Part shown: positions 20,595-33,599 of the stretch, piece after piece
Numbering within the stretch: position 1 is the stretch's first letter
Layout: every line of letters starts with the position of its first letter
Assembly (NCBI GenBank): GCA_947034885.2
Contig: OX344751.2
Coordinates: forward strand, 9,858,001 to 9,922,000
Length of the DNA: 64,000 nucleotides
From: Thuidium tamariscinum
Lineage: Eukaryota; Streptophyta; Bryopsida; Hypnales; Thuidiaceae
Reading direction: 5' to 3'
Translations under genes and position numbers: made by a program
The notes under the pieces: model-generated
Database searches by the model: none
What the model was told of the DNA's origin: nothing
The model's input: only the letters and a program-made list of their open reading frames with translations

Positions 20595-23500
20595 TTACAA
20601 AAACGCCAATAGACAAAGGTGATGAATGTCCTAATAACAATCCATAACCACCTTCTTAAGTACCTATTAGCGTCAAAGTATTCACCAATCATCTATTGAC
20701 ATGTGGCCCTAAATGTCATCAATGCATTGATTTTGTCATATTTCTAAACAAATTTGGATGATTTTTTAGACATATTTGGACATTGGAATGATTTGAAATG
20801 GGATCAAATATAGGGTGACTGAAATGGAGTGCAAATAGAATTAGGTTGGCTCCCGGTTGGTTTACTTTGTGTGTTTGACTTTAAGGCCCCATCCCATCCT
20901 ATCAAAAATTGAGCCCACATCACTTGTAGTTGGCAAGCTTGTATTTTGTTCTCTTTTATCAATGGAATTTTGGTTTATTTGTTTTAGGAAAAAAAAAAGC
21001 TCACAAGTATAGTAGTTGGAAGGTACTCTTCCAACAACTTGTGGATTGTGCAAAAGAAAATGAACAATGAATCGATTGTTCTCAAAACTCCATGGAAAGT
21101 AGAAAGAAATGGAAAAAAAATGGAGAGAATGGAGAAACTACTTCAAGCCTATTTTTCATCTCTAGAAAAAAAGTAGAAAAAAAATCTTTTCAATCTTCAT
21201 AATATGAACATTCTACATTTGAAGGAGAGAGTGTCATGTCTTCAATCTTTGAAGATTGAAGAATAGTTCACACTATGGCCAAAGGTCAATCAAAAGTTCT
21301 TCTCAACCTTAGGCCATAGTGTAAAGTGACCTTGAGAATGGAAGGAGGAGAATGTGTGACAACTTCTAAGATTATTTAGTAAGGTTGGATGTTTCTTCCA
21401 AATTAATACTAAGAAGTAAAAGGTTGTTTCATTGCTAATTGTCAAAAATTCCATCAATAAACCAAGCATTTAGATCTCTATAAAGAAGTGGATGCATTGA
21501 AAAGTTCACACAACTTAATTTTCAACCCTTTTAAGTTCTTTGCAACCACAAAGTGGTTTCAATATGAAAAATAGTAAAAATAACTCATAATTAGTTGGTT
21601 GCTCTATATAATTATAGATTCAATAATGATTTTTTCTATAATTTTGCTTTGACTAATTTAAACAATTATAAGATTTTTAAAATTAAACAATAGTCTAAAA
21701 ACCTTAAACTTACTTTTGAAAAAAATTGTTGACACAAAATGGCTTTTGTAATTTCTTTTAGAGCATTATAACTTATTAGACCCACTTCAATTATAGTGTA
21801 TAACTTGCCAAGCACCACATTTATGATGCAAAGCCAAAGTTCTATTCACTTTGGATAAGCAACAAGATTCAACTCTACTTCAAGGAGATTTTTTTATTTG
21901 CCTTTGGATTGCCCTCTAGGCAAGAGAATTTTGATTACAGGTTAACCTCTCATTGCCTAGAGTCCAAACATGCCTAAAGCACCCTTGCTTTTCAAGCCTT
22001 ATAAGTCTACATATCACTAAAGTTTGAAAATATTAACCATACAATCTTATAATGTGCATATTGTAGATGATGTGGATCAAATTATTAAAATTGGACACTA
22101 TATAAGGAAGAAACAAGCCACTAAACTGTTCACAATAATCCAAAAAATGTCTCAATTTCGAATTTCGAATTACTTCCAAATATTCAAAGCAACTTGGAAT
22201 CCCATGAAAATTTCACCATAATAACAAGATTTCAATAGAAATATAACCCAACAAATTTTATTGAAAAGAAACATTGGATGAAGAAGATACAAGCCTCCAA
22301 AGTTGCAACCATCAATTGTAATTTGGTGAACTCAAATTGAACCCATGAACTTTGATTGGCTCCCAAAAATTCATTACATCTTAGATTGGTTTGAAAATTT
22401 TACCACAAAAACTAAACTAGTATGTGCAATTTTTTCAATAAATTTTATTTAATTTGGCCCTTGGATGCAAAAGTTACAGAACTTTGAATTGGACTACTTG
22501 ACTAGGTGAGGACACTTTTTGTCCCCTTGGCCAGTGAGGGGTTAAGGTAACCACACTTAACCTCTACAACCAACCATTTGAATAAATGATTGAGTATAGT
22601 TTCTATGACTATATTGGAAATTTTTTGTTGTGTATTTTTGGTAGTCAAAAGGGAATCCTAGATTATCTTGAATTGTATTATTATACATTGTTTGAACAAG
22701 CAATAAATTTTCAAGGTATTGAAAATAGATATTTCTAAAACCAAACCTAGACTCTCATAAATATTAGAAATACATTTAAAGCAAAGATTTGTTGAGGTTA
22801 GTTCTAAAAAGGCGTTGATTTTAGATAATGGTTAGTTTCAAGTGTAGCTTTCAAGACACAAAACATTATAAGGGGATCTTACTTCAGGCTTTAAAAAAAG
22901 ATGATTGATAGTTTAATCTTTTGAAATTAAACAACATTATATTGCATGATCTTTGAATGCTTTGAATCTAATAACATCTAAATTCATTGTTGAATAATGT
23001 TATATCAGTCCTAGAGTGAAAGAATTTCTTAAACAAAAATAATGTAATTTTGTAGGTCTAGATTGAGATCATGAAGTTATTTGTGTGTTGAAAATTCATC
23101 CAATTAGTCAAGTCTTTGGAAGAATCTTGCCTTTTGAAGTTGATATAATGAGAAGGTTAGACTATCCACTTAAGAAATACACAACAATAGTAGGAGATAT
23201 TTTGAACTCTTTTTTGAATTTTGCATATAACACTTAAGTAAAACCTTCAAATTAGTAATAGATTGTTCTAACTAGAAATAAACTTTATTTCTTACATTTT
23301 GATATCTTATTAAATAAAAAGAGAACTATGATGCATAAATGTAAGTTCATTTTCTATATGAAATGTAAAAGATTTGGTAAAACTTGAATTTCATTGCTAA
23401 GAAGTTTTTAATTAGTTGTTAAATATAGGGATTATATTCTCAAAATTAGAAGCTAATGTAATTGCAATTGGACAACAAGGATTATGAAGCTACTTACATC

Positions 23501-25207
23501 CAAAAATATGCATATAAAAAAAGAAGATTCATTCATCCAATTGTAGGTGCATTTTGTCTAGATGTTGTAGTTTCATTTTACTTTTTGGGGTGGTGGTAAG
23601 TGTTTCACAATAATATCATCCATTCAAAATTTAAAAATATTAAAAAATACATTTCCTCTTCATTGCATATCCTACCTCGGTATCTTTATGAATTGTACCC
23701 ATAATATTGCTCATTGTAGCATTGGTTAGGTTTTTAAGATAAAGCCAACTTCAACTTCCTCAACTCCAATGTCCTCTCATTCACTATAAAGTGTGTACTT
23801 CCCAAACTACTACTTTTACTACTATGCCTGGTTATTATTATTAGACTAGCTAAATCTTCATATTTTCTTGTTGGCAAGTAAAATGAGATTCTAATGTTCA
23901 AAAAGAGGCCCCAACATTATGTACACCAAAGAATGCAACATTTTAATACAATGTAAAAAATATAAAGGATCAAAAGTTTTTTCTAGTGAATGTTTGAAAA
24001 TTGTTTCTTGCATGTAGGTACATAAAGTAGATGCATATAAATGTAATACAACTCATACAACTCATTCTTTGGTACCTATAAAATGACTTAAATCCAAGTG
24101 GAAGTAGCCCCAAAGCAAACAAGTGGGGATTCCAAGAAGTGGCTAATTATCTGCTTGTGATCAAAATAAATGTAGCACTTGTTTTAGGAGCACTTTACAC
24201 TATAGCCAAAGGTTGAGGCTCTATTGGTTTCAACCAATTAGATTTCAAGAAACCATATATTTGGCCTTTGACCCTTCACACTAGGAAGCACAATCCAAAG
24301 TCCATCAAAATTCAATATCCTCAAAATTGCCTACATGAATACATGGTAGTTGAATGCCTATATGACAATGGATTCTTGACCATAGTTAGGATCACCATTT
24401 TTGCTTAATCCAAACTATGATTGAGAGTTTATTAATTTTTTTCTAAAAACTAACAAGATCTTAGCCATTAGGTTGGACATGAAAGGTTGTTTTTGTAATG
24501 GTATTTGGGATGCTCTCTTTTAATTCTCAAAGTTGCGTTTGGGGTTTGAAACCCAATCTCCACCATTATAATTAGGAGTCTTTGCATTCAATGAGCCTAC
24601 TTCCCTTCCATGACCAACGCCACCTTTTTATTCCATTCATACCCTTCATATTCCTTGTTTGATGATGAGAGCATGTGTTGTGATTTTTTTTCAAGGCTAG
24701 TTTGGATTCTTTTCACATGTTTTAAAAAAAAAATTGCTTCATAGATTTATCACAAAAGGGAGGCTTATGTAAAATTTTAAAAATTGGATGGATAAATGTG
24801 GAGTGAAGCCCCCCAAATGGTATAGGTAGGTTTGGACTTTGGGCTTGGCCTCTAGCTCTTGGAGGCTTCATACTATGGTTGATCAAAGCAGGTCCAATTC
24901 CAAAATTTTATTGCCTATTTATTGTTCATTTCTTCAAACTCTTACAAAAATTTAAGTCACCAATTCTATACCCTCTCGACTTTAGATGACCATAATGTAA
25001 AGTATCCTTTAGATTGGTAGATCTTGAGAGTAGGTATGGAATAAAAAGATGTGCATTTATTAGGAAATGGATTTAGGGTATAGGATTTAGGCTCTTGTCA
25101 ATGTAAAACCTCCTCTTCTGTTCTAAATAAAAACTCAAAGTCAATAAATAACGGACAAAAATGAAGATTTTTTTTAACAAATGAAATAAACTTTCATTGT
25201 CATGACA
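20595..25207. other. Long AT-rich tract without genes
   Basis: About 4.6 kb of AT-rich DNA. One TTAA-type terminus, AGTGAGGGGTTAA, ends at 22545 and probably marks the right end of an eroded element whose left end was not found. Short inverted motifs containing CACTATGGCC lie near 21262-21327, with related sequence near 24191. No coding region was recognised. Confidence 0.45.
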
Positions 25208-25464
25208 TTAAATCCTACCATTGAAGGCGACCCAGCATGTGGATTTATCTTAGAGGAAAATGCAGGAACTTTTTATTCTTTGCAAAAAAATTTCTTGCAA
25301 ATTCTCAGTTCATATTTGCAATGAGAGACCACAAATTTGTTGGGAGGGGCTTGATCATACCAAAGACAGGCCCAAAATACGGTTTTTTTTTTTCACTTTT
25401 ACCAGGAGAACCCAAAATTTACCCTGCTGCGGGCAGTCGGGCACATCTTTGATGGTAGGATTAA
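25208..25464. mobile_element. Small MITE with TTAA flanks
   Basis: The inverted ends ATCCTACCATTGA and, inverted, TCCTACCATCAA are flanked by TTAA on both sides (25208-25211, 25461-25464). The element is about 257 bp. The interior includes overlapping 71- and 85-aa frames (25237-25517 region) without recognisable domains. TTAA flanks would fit a piggyBac-like or Kolobok-like insertion. Confidence 0.65.
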
Positions 25465-26688
25465 AAGTCCAGCCTTTCATTGCAAAAGAAACAAAATGGA
25501 ATAAAGATTTCAAATGATTGCATCATTTACTCAATTAAAAGTAATCTTGAGTCTTAACCCATTTATAGATCTCCGATAAATGCGACAAGGCTCCTATTGT
25601 AATTATTGGACGTACACTATTGCAATGCACTGGTGCCACTATTTACTCACGAATTAATGGGAACTTCTGATTTTTAATTCAAAGTAAACCGACAACAGGT
25701 AAAAGTCAAATGTTCAAATCAAGTAGTTCACTCAGTTTGCAGTTGTGGTCAGTAACTTACTGCTACTCATGCTACCTATTGTGGCCAGTGAGCATCCGAT
25801 ATCCGGAACTAGGAGACTAATTCCCCGGGTCTCAACCGAGCGCAGCCATTCATGGTGGTGTCCTCCGAACTCCGAAGAAGGGGCAGATAGGTCGGGGCCT
25901 CGGGGGAAGGCTGCTATCGTTCAATCGACCGACGGGGCTGTTTGAATTTGCGGGACGTTGACACTTGGGATACATTAAATCGTGAGGAAATTGCTCGACT
26001 TTTTCCTTTGAGACCCCGATCCTGGTAGCTCTTCCGTGCCGTAGGATCCCTTGGAACGCGAGAATCCGGACTGTTTGAGCTTCGCAGCGCCAGTTTTGGT
26101 CCCTTGTGGTAGTCATGGCAGGTTTTTAATGTTTTCGAAGGAAACGGACGGCTTATTGACGTATGAAGTGGATGTAGATGTGCATTGTTCACGGTTTGGA
26201 GTGCTCGGTGAGTGAGACCTGGAATGGTGAAGGAGTTTTGGCGACTTGTGGTAGAAATGGCGGGTGTTTGAAGGGTGTTTGAAAGTTTGTATGGAAAGGA
26301 CGGTGTGTTTACACATGAAGCGGAAGTACATTGCATTGTTCTTGGTTTGGATTTCTCGGTGAGTGGAACTTCGAATCATCAAGAACGACAGGCGTTTACG
26401 AGAAGGCTCTTCGGTTTATTCGTTTTGAGAAAGAGAGTCGGTTTTGCAGTCGAGGTTTGTATGGATGTCGGTGTGGTTTAGGTTAATTGAAAAGAGTGAA
26501 GATCGTTGCTAAGGTGAGGGAGGTGAGTGTCGTGAGCGAGGGCGCGCACATTTGGAGCGAAGGGAATATGGAAGGGAATAAAGACGATGCAGATGCTGAG
26601 GCAGTAGCAGCTTGACTGTGAGATTTGCCTAGGAATGCTTACAGAGGGAATTATCATTTCGTGCGGCGTTAGAGAAGGTTGAGGGACA
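25465..26688 (+). promoter_or_regulatory. 5' region of the BRCT-protein gene
   Basis: Base composition rises from about 25740 and stays high up to the start codon, consistent with promoter and transcribed leader. A diverged ~141-bp tandem duplication occupies 26093-26380. No TATA box or transcription start could be fixed. Open frames on the minus strand in this stretch (25914-26336, 26113-26382) arise from the duplicated sequence and are not considered genes. Confidence 0.45.
26093..26380. repeat. Diverged 141-bp tandem duplication in BRCT leader
   Basis: Two units begin GTTTTGGTCCCTTGTGGTAG (26093) and GTTTTGGCGACTTGTGGTAG (26234). They stay collinear through GTGCATTGTTCACGGTTTGG versus TTGCATTGTTCTTGGTTTGG and CTCGGTGAGTG. 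Each unit contains a GGTGAGTG that could act as a splice donor. Confidence 0.7.
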
Positions 26689-29600
26689 ATGAGGTCAACG
26701 TCGCCGTCTCATTCTCCGTCCTCGTCTCGTTATGGAGCGCCGAGCAGGGAGCACACAGCTACGCTTGATGGTTTGGCTCGTCTCTCGACGGACGTGTTCA
26801 GTGAAAAGCCTTTTGCAGGGCTTGTAATATGTGTGACCGGCCTTTCGAAAGGTGATGATCTCTTCACGACGTTTCATTCAGGGAGAAAATTCCTGATTCT
26901 ACTTGTCGGTAACTGCAGTTGAGTTGTCTGCTTGTCTTCTGTAAGAACCTACTCGGATGAAATTGACATCCTCGCTATATTACAAACCTTTGATACTGTT
27001 TTTTTCCGTCTTCCCTGGTCCTTAATGTGTCTTCAAAAAGAGTGTTAAGTTCTTGTTACAAGAGAGTGCGTTGAGCGCAAGCATTACTGATACGATGGTT
27101 GTCTTGAACTCCCTGGTAAATTGTCGGGAAGCTTAGCACTAGGGTGTTGGTGTGTACCGGCGAGCTTAATGAATATTTCGTTAAAGTGTACATCAACTAC
27201 AGTGTTTACATGTATGTTGTCTTTGTCGAGATGGCGCTAGAGCACAAGTGGCAGTGTTGACACACTAATGTGAGCCCCTGTGATGCATTCTGAAAGAGCA
27301 CGCAAATTGACTGTGGAGTGCAGAGGCCCGCAAACAAGTGCAAATGATGACTGAACGTATGGGTGGCCAGTACAGCCCAGACCTCCACGTGAACTGCACT
27401 CATCTTGTTGTTCAAATATCCTTTTGAGTGTGCTACTGCGCTGTGTATTGCTTATTACTGCAGAGACTTTATGATTGTGATGAGTAGTTTTCGCAACTCA
27501 CTATTGTAGACCTTATGTGATAGTACACCTCCTCCGTACATTATTTTTTTCTCATGTTTGTCTCATGTTTTGCTCTTTGGAGTCAAAAAAGTTCGTGAGG
27601 TTGAGTCACAGATTATCAGAACTTGTCACTTGAGTACTTTGGAAAGTCGATAGCTTCCTTGACTTCATGCACAGTTGCAGCGGGCGGAAATTTGAGCATG
27701 CTCTGAAGCATGGATTGCACAGAGGCTTATACGTTGTCACGTTGCCGTGGTTCTTAAATTCTGCGAAACAATTTGGTATGCCTTATAATATCCCCGCTGA
27801 CCTCTTTTTCGAAAGAATCCTTTGAAAGTGTCTCTTTTTCGTTTTTTTCTGAGATTTTTCTTCCAGAATCTTCCAGCATGAAGCTTTGATCACAGCTGAC
27901 ACTTATTCACATCTGAAAGATCTTTCGTCTCTACTCTCTTTGCTTAGCTCAAGATAGTCCCAGACGCTTAGTTGTGAAGATCAGAAGTAGTGTCGTGGCT
28001 ATCCAGTTGCATCACGATCGCAAGTTCCCCACTAAATTTTTCGTCCTTGTTTCACAGAGCGCTTAGACGAAGATCTATACAGCGTGCAAAAGAGTATCCC
28101 GGATGTTTTTATTCCTGAAAAATTCTCCGAAGCGATTGCCAGTAGCAGCTGGCAAAATTCGTGCATACCGGCTAATTGTGACATGAGAACAACTTACAGG
28201 CAGAACAATAACCTATCAAAACCAAAGAGCTCCGGAGGATCAATAAAAACCTCAACAAGCACGCCGAGAACGCCACACTCTACTCGTACAATCCAGGCAT
28301 CTAATACAGCTCTTTCAGGGGCTAGGTTTTACATAGATCCAGATCTCTCAGATGATTTGCAATCTAAGGTAAATTGAGCAGTTTTTATGGTTCTTGAGGT
28401 TTCTATATGCTTGTACTAGCGTCGTTATCGTGCAACTGATTTGTCCTATAAGTAACCTCGTTGAATTTACAGTGGTAGACTGTTTTGAACTTAGTCTCTT
28501 CAAATTTTTTCTTTGAATTTCATTTAGGAATCATACTGACGTAGGTATTTACAGGTTCTAGAGGCAGTCGATTCATGGGGTGCAACTTGCGTGGAGATCT
28601 GGTCCAAGAACAACAACACGACTCATGTTGTTTGTGATCCAAATTCTCTTTCCAAATACATTGGTCTCAACCTTCATCTTGTCTCTGTAAGTAACTCTCC
28701 TATGTTTTTTCCTTCGGAATTTTCATAAGAAAAATTCCAGCGTCAGGAAATATCTTTGCTTTCATTCGAACCCAAAGTTTTCAACATAAAGTCACGTTGA
28801 ATATTCTTCTCTTCTCGTCATTGACGAGCGTGTTGTATTGAACATTGGTTAGACATCATCTTTTGTCTCACGTGTGCTAGGAAGCAGCTTTATCTCTCTG
28901 AAAATGGTGAACATGTCATAGCTCTAGAGCACCTGCTCCTTCATTGTTTAAGTAAATACCCCTGTTTTCGTTTCAAAAATAATAATGTAATATTTTGTAA
29001 GTAAATTGAGGATTTTTATTAGAGGAACATGCTAATGCGTAAACTTGTACCTCCTTTTGCAGCCTATGTGGGTTCTTTCTGCTCGGGATGGCTTCCCATT
29101 ACGATGTGTTCAATATTCTGCCGATCTTGCGAGAAATGTGGCTGACCTTCTTCTATTTGGAAAGGATAGTGGTTCTCTGCCTAAGGTTCGTTGTATGTGT
29201 TTCTTACTTGACGTTGTGGGCGTCCTTTAGACTTTACATTATTAGAGCAGTTATTGCCTAGAATTTTGTTTTTTTTAGGTTATAAGAATTCTTACATTAG
29301 TGGAATCTTATAGTTAAGCAGTCCTTAACCTCCAAATCATTACATGGTAGTCTACTTCTGTGATGTGATGCGTAAAAATGAAAGTAATTTATAACTGAGA
29401 CTCATGATAGGTCACTATTAGGTTGACCCCCATCTCATTTGAGGAGTTTGTGCATGTTCTGTGTCAGGGTTCTATCAAATCCAATGGAAGGCCTGTCAAA
29501 GCCAGAACAGCAGACGATCACTTGCAAGATCGTCAAGAGAAGGCCACGGCAGCAAAGGCAGGAGTGCGCCGGAGACGAGGTCCTCGAATGCAGGTAAATC

Positions 29601-30913
29601 TGCAGAAACTTTTCAGGAATCTGCTCCCTTCTCTTAGAACTTGTGATTGCACATAAGTTATCCAGAAGAAGTCTGTGCGTAATGAACCTGGCGCATGTTC
29701 AAACCTTTGTTTCTAGTGTATTCTACCCCTGAAAATTGTTATGTGTTGAAAATTTAAGATTTTTGGTACAACTTTCCCTTTTTTTTTCCTACATATTCGC
29801 TACCTAACTGTCACATTTTCACAGCCATGTAGGACCCTTCCTCGACCCATCACACCAACTTCCCTCCTGGACTCCATATGTTGGGCTGTGACGGACACAC
29901 CTACAGCTGCGGAGGTATACACGGATAGCTCAGGCAAGGTTATCGTTGAAAATGGTGAATCGGAAAATGGTTACGAGGATGACAATGGTCATTATCGGGA
30001 GCCTGGGAACAAAGTCTTTGACAAGGAATTTTACACAAGGGCTTTGAGTGAAAGGTAAATCAATCATGCTCATACATTGTAGGGTAGGTTAGGTGGAAAA
30101 TATTTCATAGACGTCTCGAATAGACCTTCGCGTTTGGACATGTGATAGAAACTCTGTCTGCAAATCGAGACACCTTGATGCGATATCAGGGAACTGTTTG
30201 TTTCTACCTCTTTGTGGCGTCCTTTCTAACAATGAATGAATGTCCATGTGTAGTGAAATGCGGGAGATTGTGTTCAGAGGAGCCTTTTTGACAATATTAT
30301 TCCCCATCGACCGTTTCTCTGAGCTGGGTCCTTCTTCTCGGACTTTTTATAGCGAAGGAGGGTTTTGTAGGGAGAAACTTCTTGAGTTGGTTCACTCTTT
30401 TTATCAGGTAATTTTTTGCGGATGTATGATATCATAGACCTTCGCTGCTTTGTTGGCACTGACCGTGGAGTCACATACTTAGGCTTGGAATGTTCTTCAG
30501 CCATTAATCTGGGGGAATTGAATTTATCCCAATAAATATTCATCTACAAAGTTTGTCCGAGCGATGATGCTGTGTGTGACGGAGGTAGTAATCGAATAAT
30601 ACTTCGCAAAAATCCTGAATATATGCTGCATCTTTCTCTTAATGCCCATTCTTGTCGGGACCTCGTAGCTCACGTGCTCTTTGTTATGGATTAGGAATAC
30701 ATGTCACCAGATGACATCGACGCTGCAATTCACACGGATTCCAAGCATGCTGATCGACTGCGAACAGTGTACACCTCGAAAGAGGTTGCCGAGCTTGGTT
30801 TTGTTCCAATGGTGCGGGTTGAGTTCCTTGGTAGTCGGCGACAATTTGAAGGTTTGAAGAGGATTGGCCAGGAACCAACAAGTCATATGTACAACCTCTG
30901 CCTGAGTTCTTGA
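26689..30913 (+). CDS. Two-BRCT-domain nuclear protein, ten exons
   Basis: Exons: 26689-26851, 27324-27415, 27673-27775, 28058-28368, 28555-28686, 29063-29185, 29411-29593, 29825-30054, 30254-30407, 30695-30913. They join in frame to 569 codons. BRCT 1 (about residues 41-123) runs from FAGLVICVTGLSKEARKQV through GGQYSPDLHVNCTHLVVQ to the conserved Trp in TLPWF. BRCT 2 (about 203-290) runs from LSGARFYID through THVVCD to PMWVLSARDGF. A basic stretch GVRRRRGPRM near residue 360 could be a nuclear signal. The last ~130 residues (from EMREIVFRGAFLTI) are a compact region that I do not recognise. BRCT pairs bind phosphoproteins in DNA-damage and cell-cycle signalling, so a nuclear repair or checkpoint role is inferred; the orthologue is not assigned. 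Intron 2 (27416-27672) is U12-type AT-AC; the other introns have GT-AG ends. Domains and exon joins are well supported; the exact start is less certain. Confidence 0.85.
27416..27672 (+). other. U12-type AT-AC intron
   Basis: The 257-bp intron starts ATATCCTTTT, an exact match to the minor-spliceosome AT-AC donor. It contains the branch site TTCCTTGAC at 27655-27663 and ends in AC at 27671-27672, ten bases after the branch A (27662). Joining 27415 to 27673 gives CTHLVVQ-SCSGRKFEHALKHG, an uninterrupted BRCT domain in phase 0. No GT-AG alternative restores that frame. Confidence 0.93.
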
Positions 30914-31640
30914 CGCTACCTATTTTTTGTAATCACTCTTTCCTACTGCGTCAAATACTGGTATGTGATTCTGCTCAGGAAGAGAGGGTTCGCATGTATA
31001 CTTATCCTCTAAAGAGGGGCCGTGTTACGTCCTCAGGACTCAAAATAAGAGCTCTTGTTAGTAGCAGGAAATGTAATCGTCGGAGGATTCAATGTACTCG
31101 TTGGCTCAGACCTTTGGTTCCTGTGGATATCGACTACCAGAGTGGCAAATCCTGGTCGAGGGTCTTGAAAGATGGTTTTCTTTGAAATTGAGCCCTGGTC
31201 TAAAAGCAGGCTTTTCATTTTTGTGATTTCGAGATTTGCATCTGCTGGAATGATAGTTGTTGATTATTGCCGAGAGCGTCAGTTTTCTCGAGAATCTTTA
31301 CATTGGTTCTGGTTCACAGATTTTGTCTTGCCTTCAGCTGGATTCACTGGAGTCGCCAATATTCGGTTCGGCCAAACACTTCATACTTTTATAGCCGTCG
31401 TAGTCACTGTAATTTAGCATCAGCCACATTGAGTAGTTCTGTGTGCTGTGTGCTGTTGTGGAGAACGCCATGAGATTCTTGAATACATCTGACGGTTCCT
31501 TACAAGATGCCCGTTGTGCTCAAAATGCTCTTGTGGCTTCTAACTTACATGCACGGGTTTTTATTTCATTTGCTTCGGAGACTGCAAAGAGGGATTTCAT
31601 TGGAGTGATGAAGTTGTTTATGTCCATAGGGGTGCAGTGA
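30914..31640 (+). other. 3' flank of the BRCT gene, probable 3' UTR
   Basis: Composition stays gene-like to about 31640 and then drops sharply to AT-rich DNA. The open frames here (30910-31185, 31172-31417, 31443-31640) have no recognised domain and no convincing splice link to the last coding exon, which ends in a stop at 30911-30913. A long or alternatively spliced 3' UTR is the simplest reading. Confidence 0.4.
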
Positions 31641-33599
31641 GCGGAAGACGTAGATGTATACATATAAACATATGTAGGGTGCCAAATAAACATTTGAGAT
31701 AAAAATTATAATTTGATTTTATATATTATAATATATAGAAAATGTCATAGGGTGTCTTCTAAATAAAATAGGGTACAAATTAATGGGGGTGCATTAGAAT
31801 AAAAGTAGACTTAGGATATCCCCTTGACATTGGACCAAAAGTCTTAATTAGTGTTGTTACCTTAAGAATTGGCTTGGTGGTCAAGTCATTAATTGATAGG
31901 TCATCAATTTATAGGTGTTAGATAGGTTGTGTTTCAAATTGTATCAAGAATGTATTAATAGTCTATCAGTTTCATTTCATGATTCCATACATTGATTGTA
32001 TTAATAGTCTCCGCAATTTCATTTCATGTTTGCAATCAATATATTTAGTAGAGGAATGTATCAAAGGGAAGGAACCTTTAAAATTGAATTTTATGTATGT
32101 TCAAGAAGAATCCAATGAAGTGTATGTTTAAGAAGAATCTTATATTCTATAAAGATTGGGATTGACAATACAAGATCTTATAGAAAGATAGTAATGGTAC
32201 TTGGATGAGCTATTTAATACAAGCTAACAAGCACAAGGTTAATGGTATTTGGATTACCACTCTTCAATATAATTGATTATTTCCATTTGGCTTTGTGGTT
32301 TTAACATGTTCAAATCTTCAAATCTTCAATTTTAAAAATTGATTAATTAATATCACATAGTACCACATTTTATTTGACATTATCTAAATCTAACCTGGTA
32401 CATTGACTTACATAGATTTGGTATTAGAAACTCTCAAAATGTCACTACATAAGTGCATTTATGGCATTTTAGGATTTTAGGTTTAGAATACAAATCCCAT
32501 TTACTAATTTCAATTAGAAAGGTGTTGAATGTTAATGGGGTTGGAAAAAATAGGGTTGAAAGATACATTGATTTATATAGATTTGGTACTAGATTCTCTC
32601 AAAATGTTACGGAGTACTATATAAGTGCATTTATGGTAATTTAGGGTTCTGAGTTTAGATTACAAATCCCATTTACTAATTTCATTTAGAAAGTTGTTGA
32701 ATTTTAATGGGGTTGGAAAAATGGGGCTCAAAAACAAAATGGGATTAGAACAAAATGGGGTTGGAAAAAAAATGGGGTTCAAAAATAAAATGGGATTGAG
32801 AAGAAAATAGGGTTTAAAAAAATGGAATGGAAAGAAAAATTCATAGTAAGATAGTACATGATATATTCATGGCATTTGAAAATTAAAATTAATACATACT
32901 CCCTTTTTAATAATCAAAATTAGAAAAATTATATAATCATAGAGTGCCAAAAAAATAGAAGATGAAAAATAATACCCTATCTTAATTTTTTTTACAAATT
33001 GCACACCTTGAGTTTATATCCTTGAACATGTTGAAACGAGTACAATATGGATGAAAAGAATATTTTTCCATTCAAAAGATAAATTTTAACCCCTACAAGA
33101 GAAAGTGGTCATACAATGATTAAGTGGAACTTAGGGTAGGTTCCCAAGAAGTCAATTTGAATGGATATCTCTAGAATTTTGACACAAGGTGCACACATAT
33201 AATATTTTTTTAGAGAGAATATTCAATTTTTTTTGTGATTGGGTGTCCGAATCAAATGTTATGTTGTTTGAAGTTTTTTAAGTAAGGCAAGCAACTTAAG
33301 GCAATATTAGCAAAATTCTTGTTCTACTTTTGAAATTCTATGGGTATGAGTAACTAATATGATATAGGATACAACTACAAAAAAACAAATCCATATGTAA
33401 TATACCAAACTCAATCTAGGAAGAGTTTAAATTTGTTGATCTTGCTAAGCAAGGTTGAAAAAAAAATTTCCTTCTAACTTCAAAGGCTATAGTCTTTCAA
33501 TTTGTGTGGTAAAAGTTTTTAAAGTTTTACCCACACATTCTTTGAGTAGTCTAGTACTCCATATTGCATTTCTTTTACTACAAATATTTATGTTTACAT
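31641..33599. other. AT-rich intergenic DNA
   Basis: About 2 kb without genes. It contains a 165-bp tandem duplication (32405-32735) and a short degenerate AAAATGGGATT series (about 32720-32830). TTAACCCCTACAAG at 33088-33101 resembles a TTAA-family end, but no partner end was found. Confidence 0.45.
32405..32735. repeat. 165-bp tandem duplication
   Basis: Two units share ATAGATTTGGTAYTAGA (32412 and 32577), ATAAGTGCATTTATGG, ACAAATCCCATTTACTAATT and TTAATGGGGTTGGAAAAA. Divergence is modest, so the event is fairly recent. Confidence 0.85.

Noticed and set aside
21262-24290. CACTATGGCC motifs near 21262-21327 and 24191 considered as the ends of one 3-kb element
   Set aside because: Their orientation points away from each other, so they cannot be inward-facing inverted ends of a single element; each looks like a separate small hairpin.
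25914-26382. Overlapping 140- and 89-aa frames on the minus strand
   Set aside because: They resemble each other only because the underlying leader is tandemly duplicated; no domain is present and they oppose the BRCT gene.
30910-31640. Frames after the BRCT stop considered as extra exons
   Set aside because: Exon 10 ends at a stop in frame; no donor/acceptor pair links these frames and none shows a domain.
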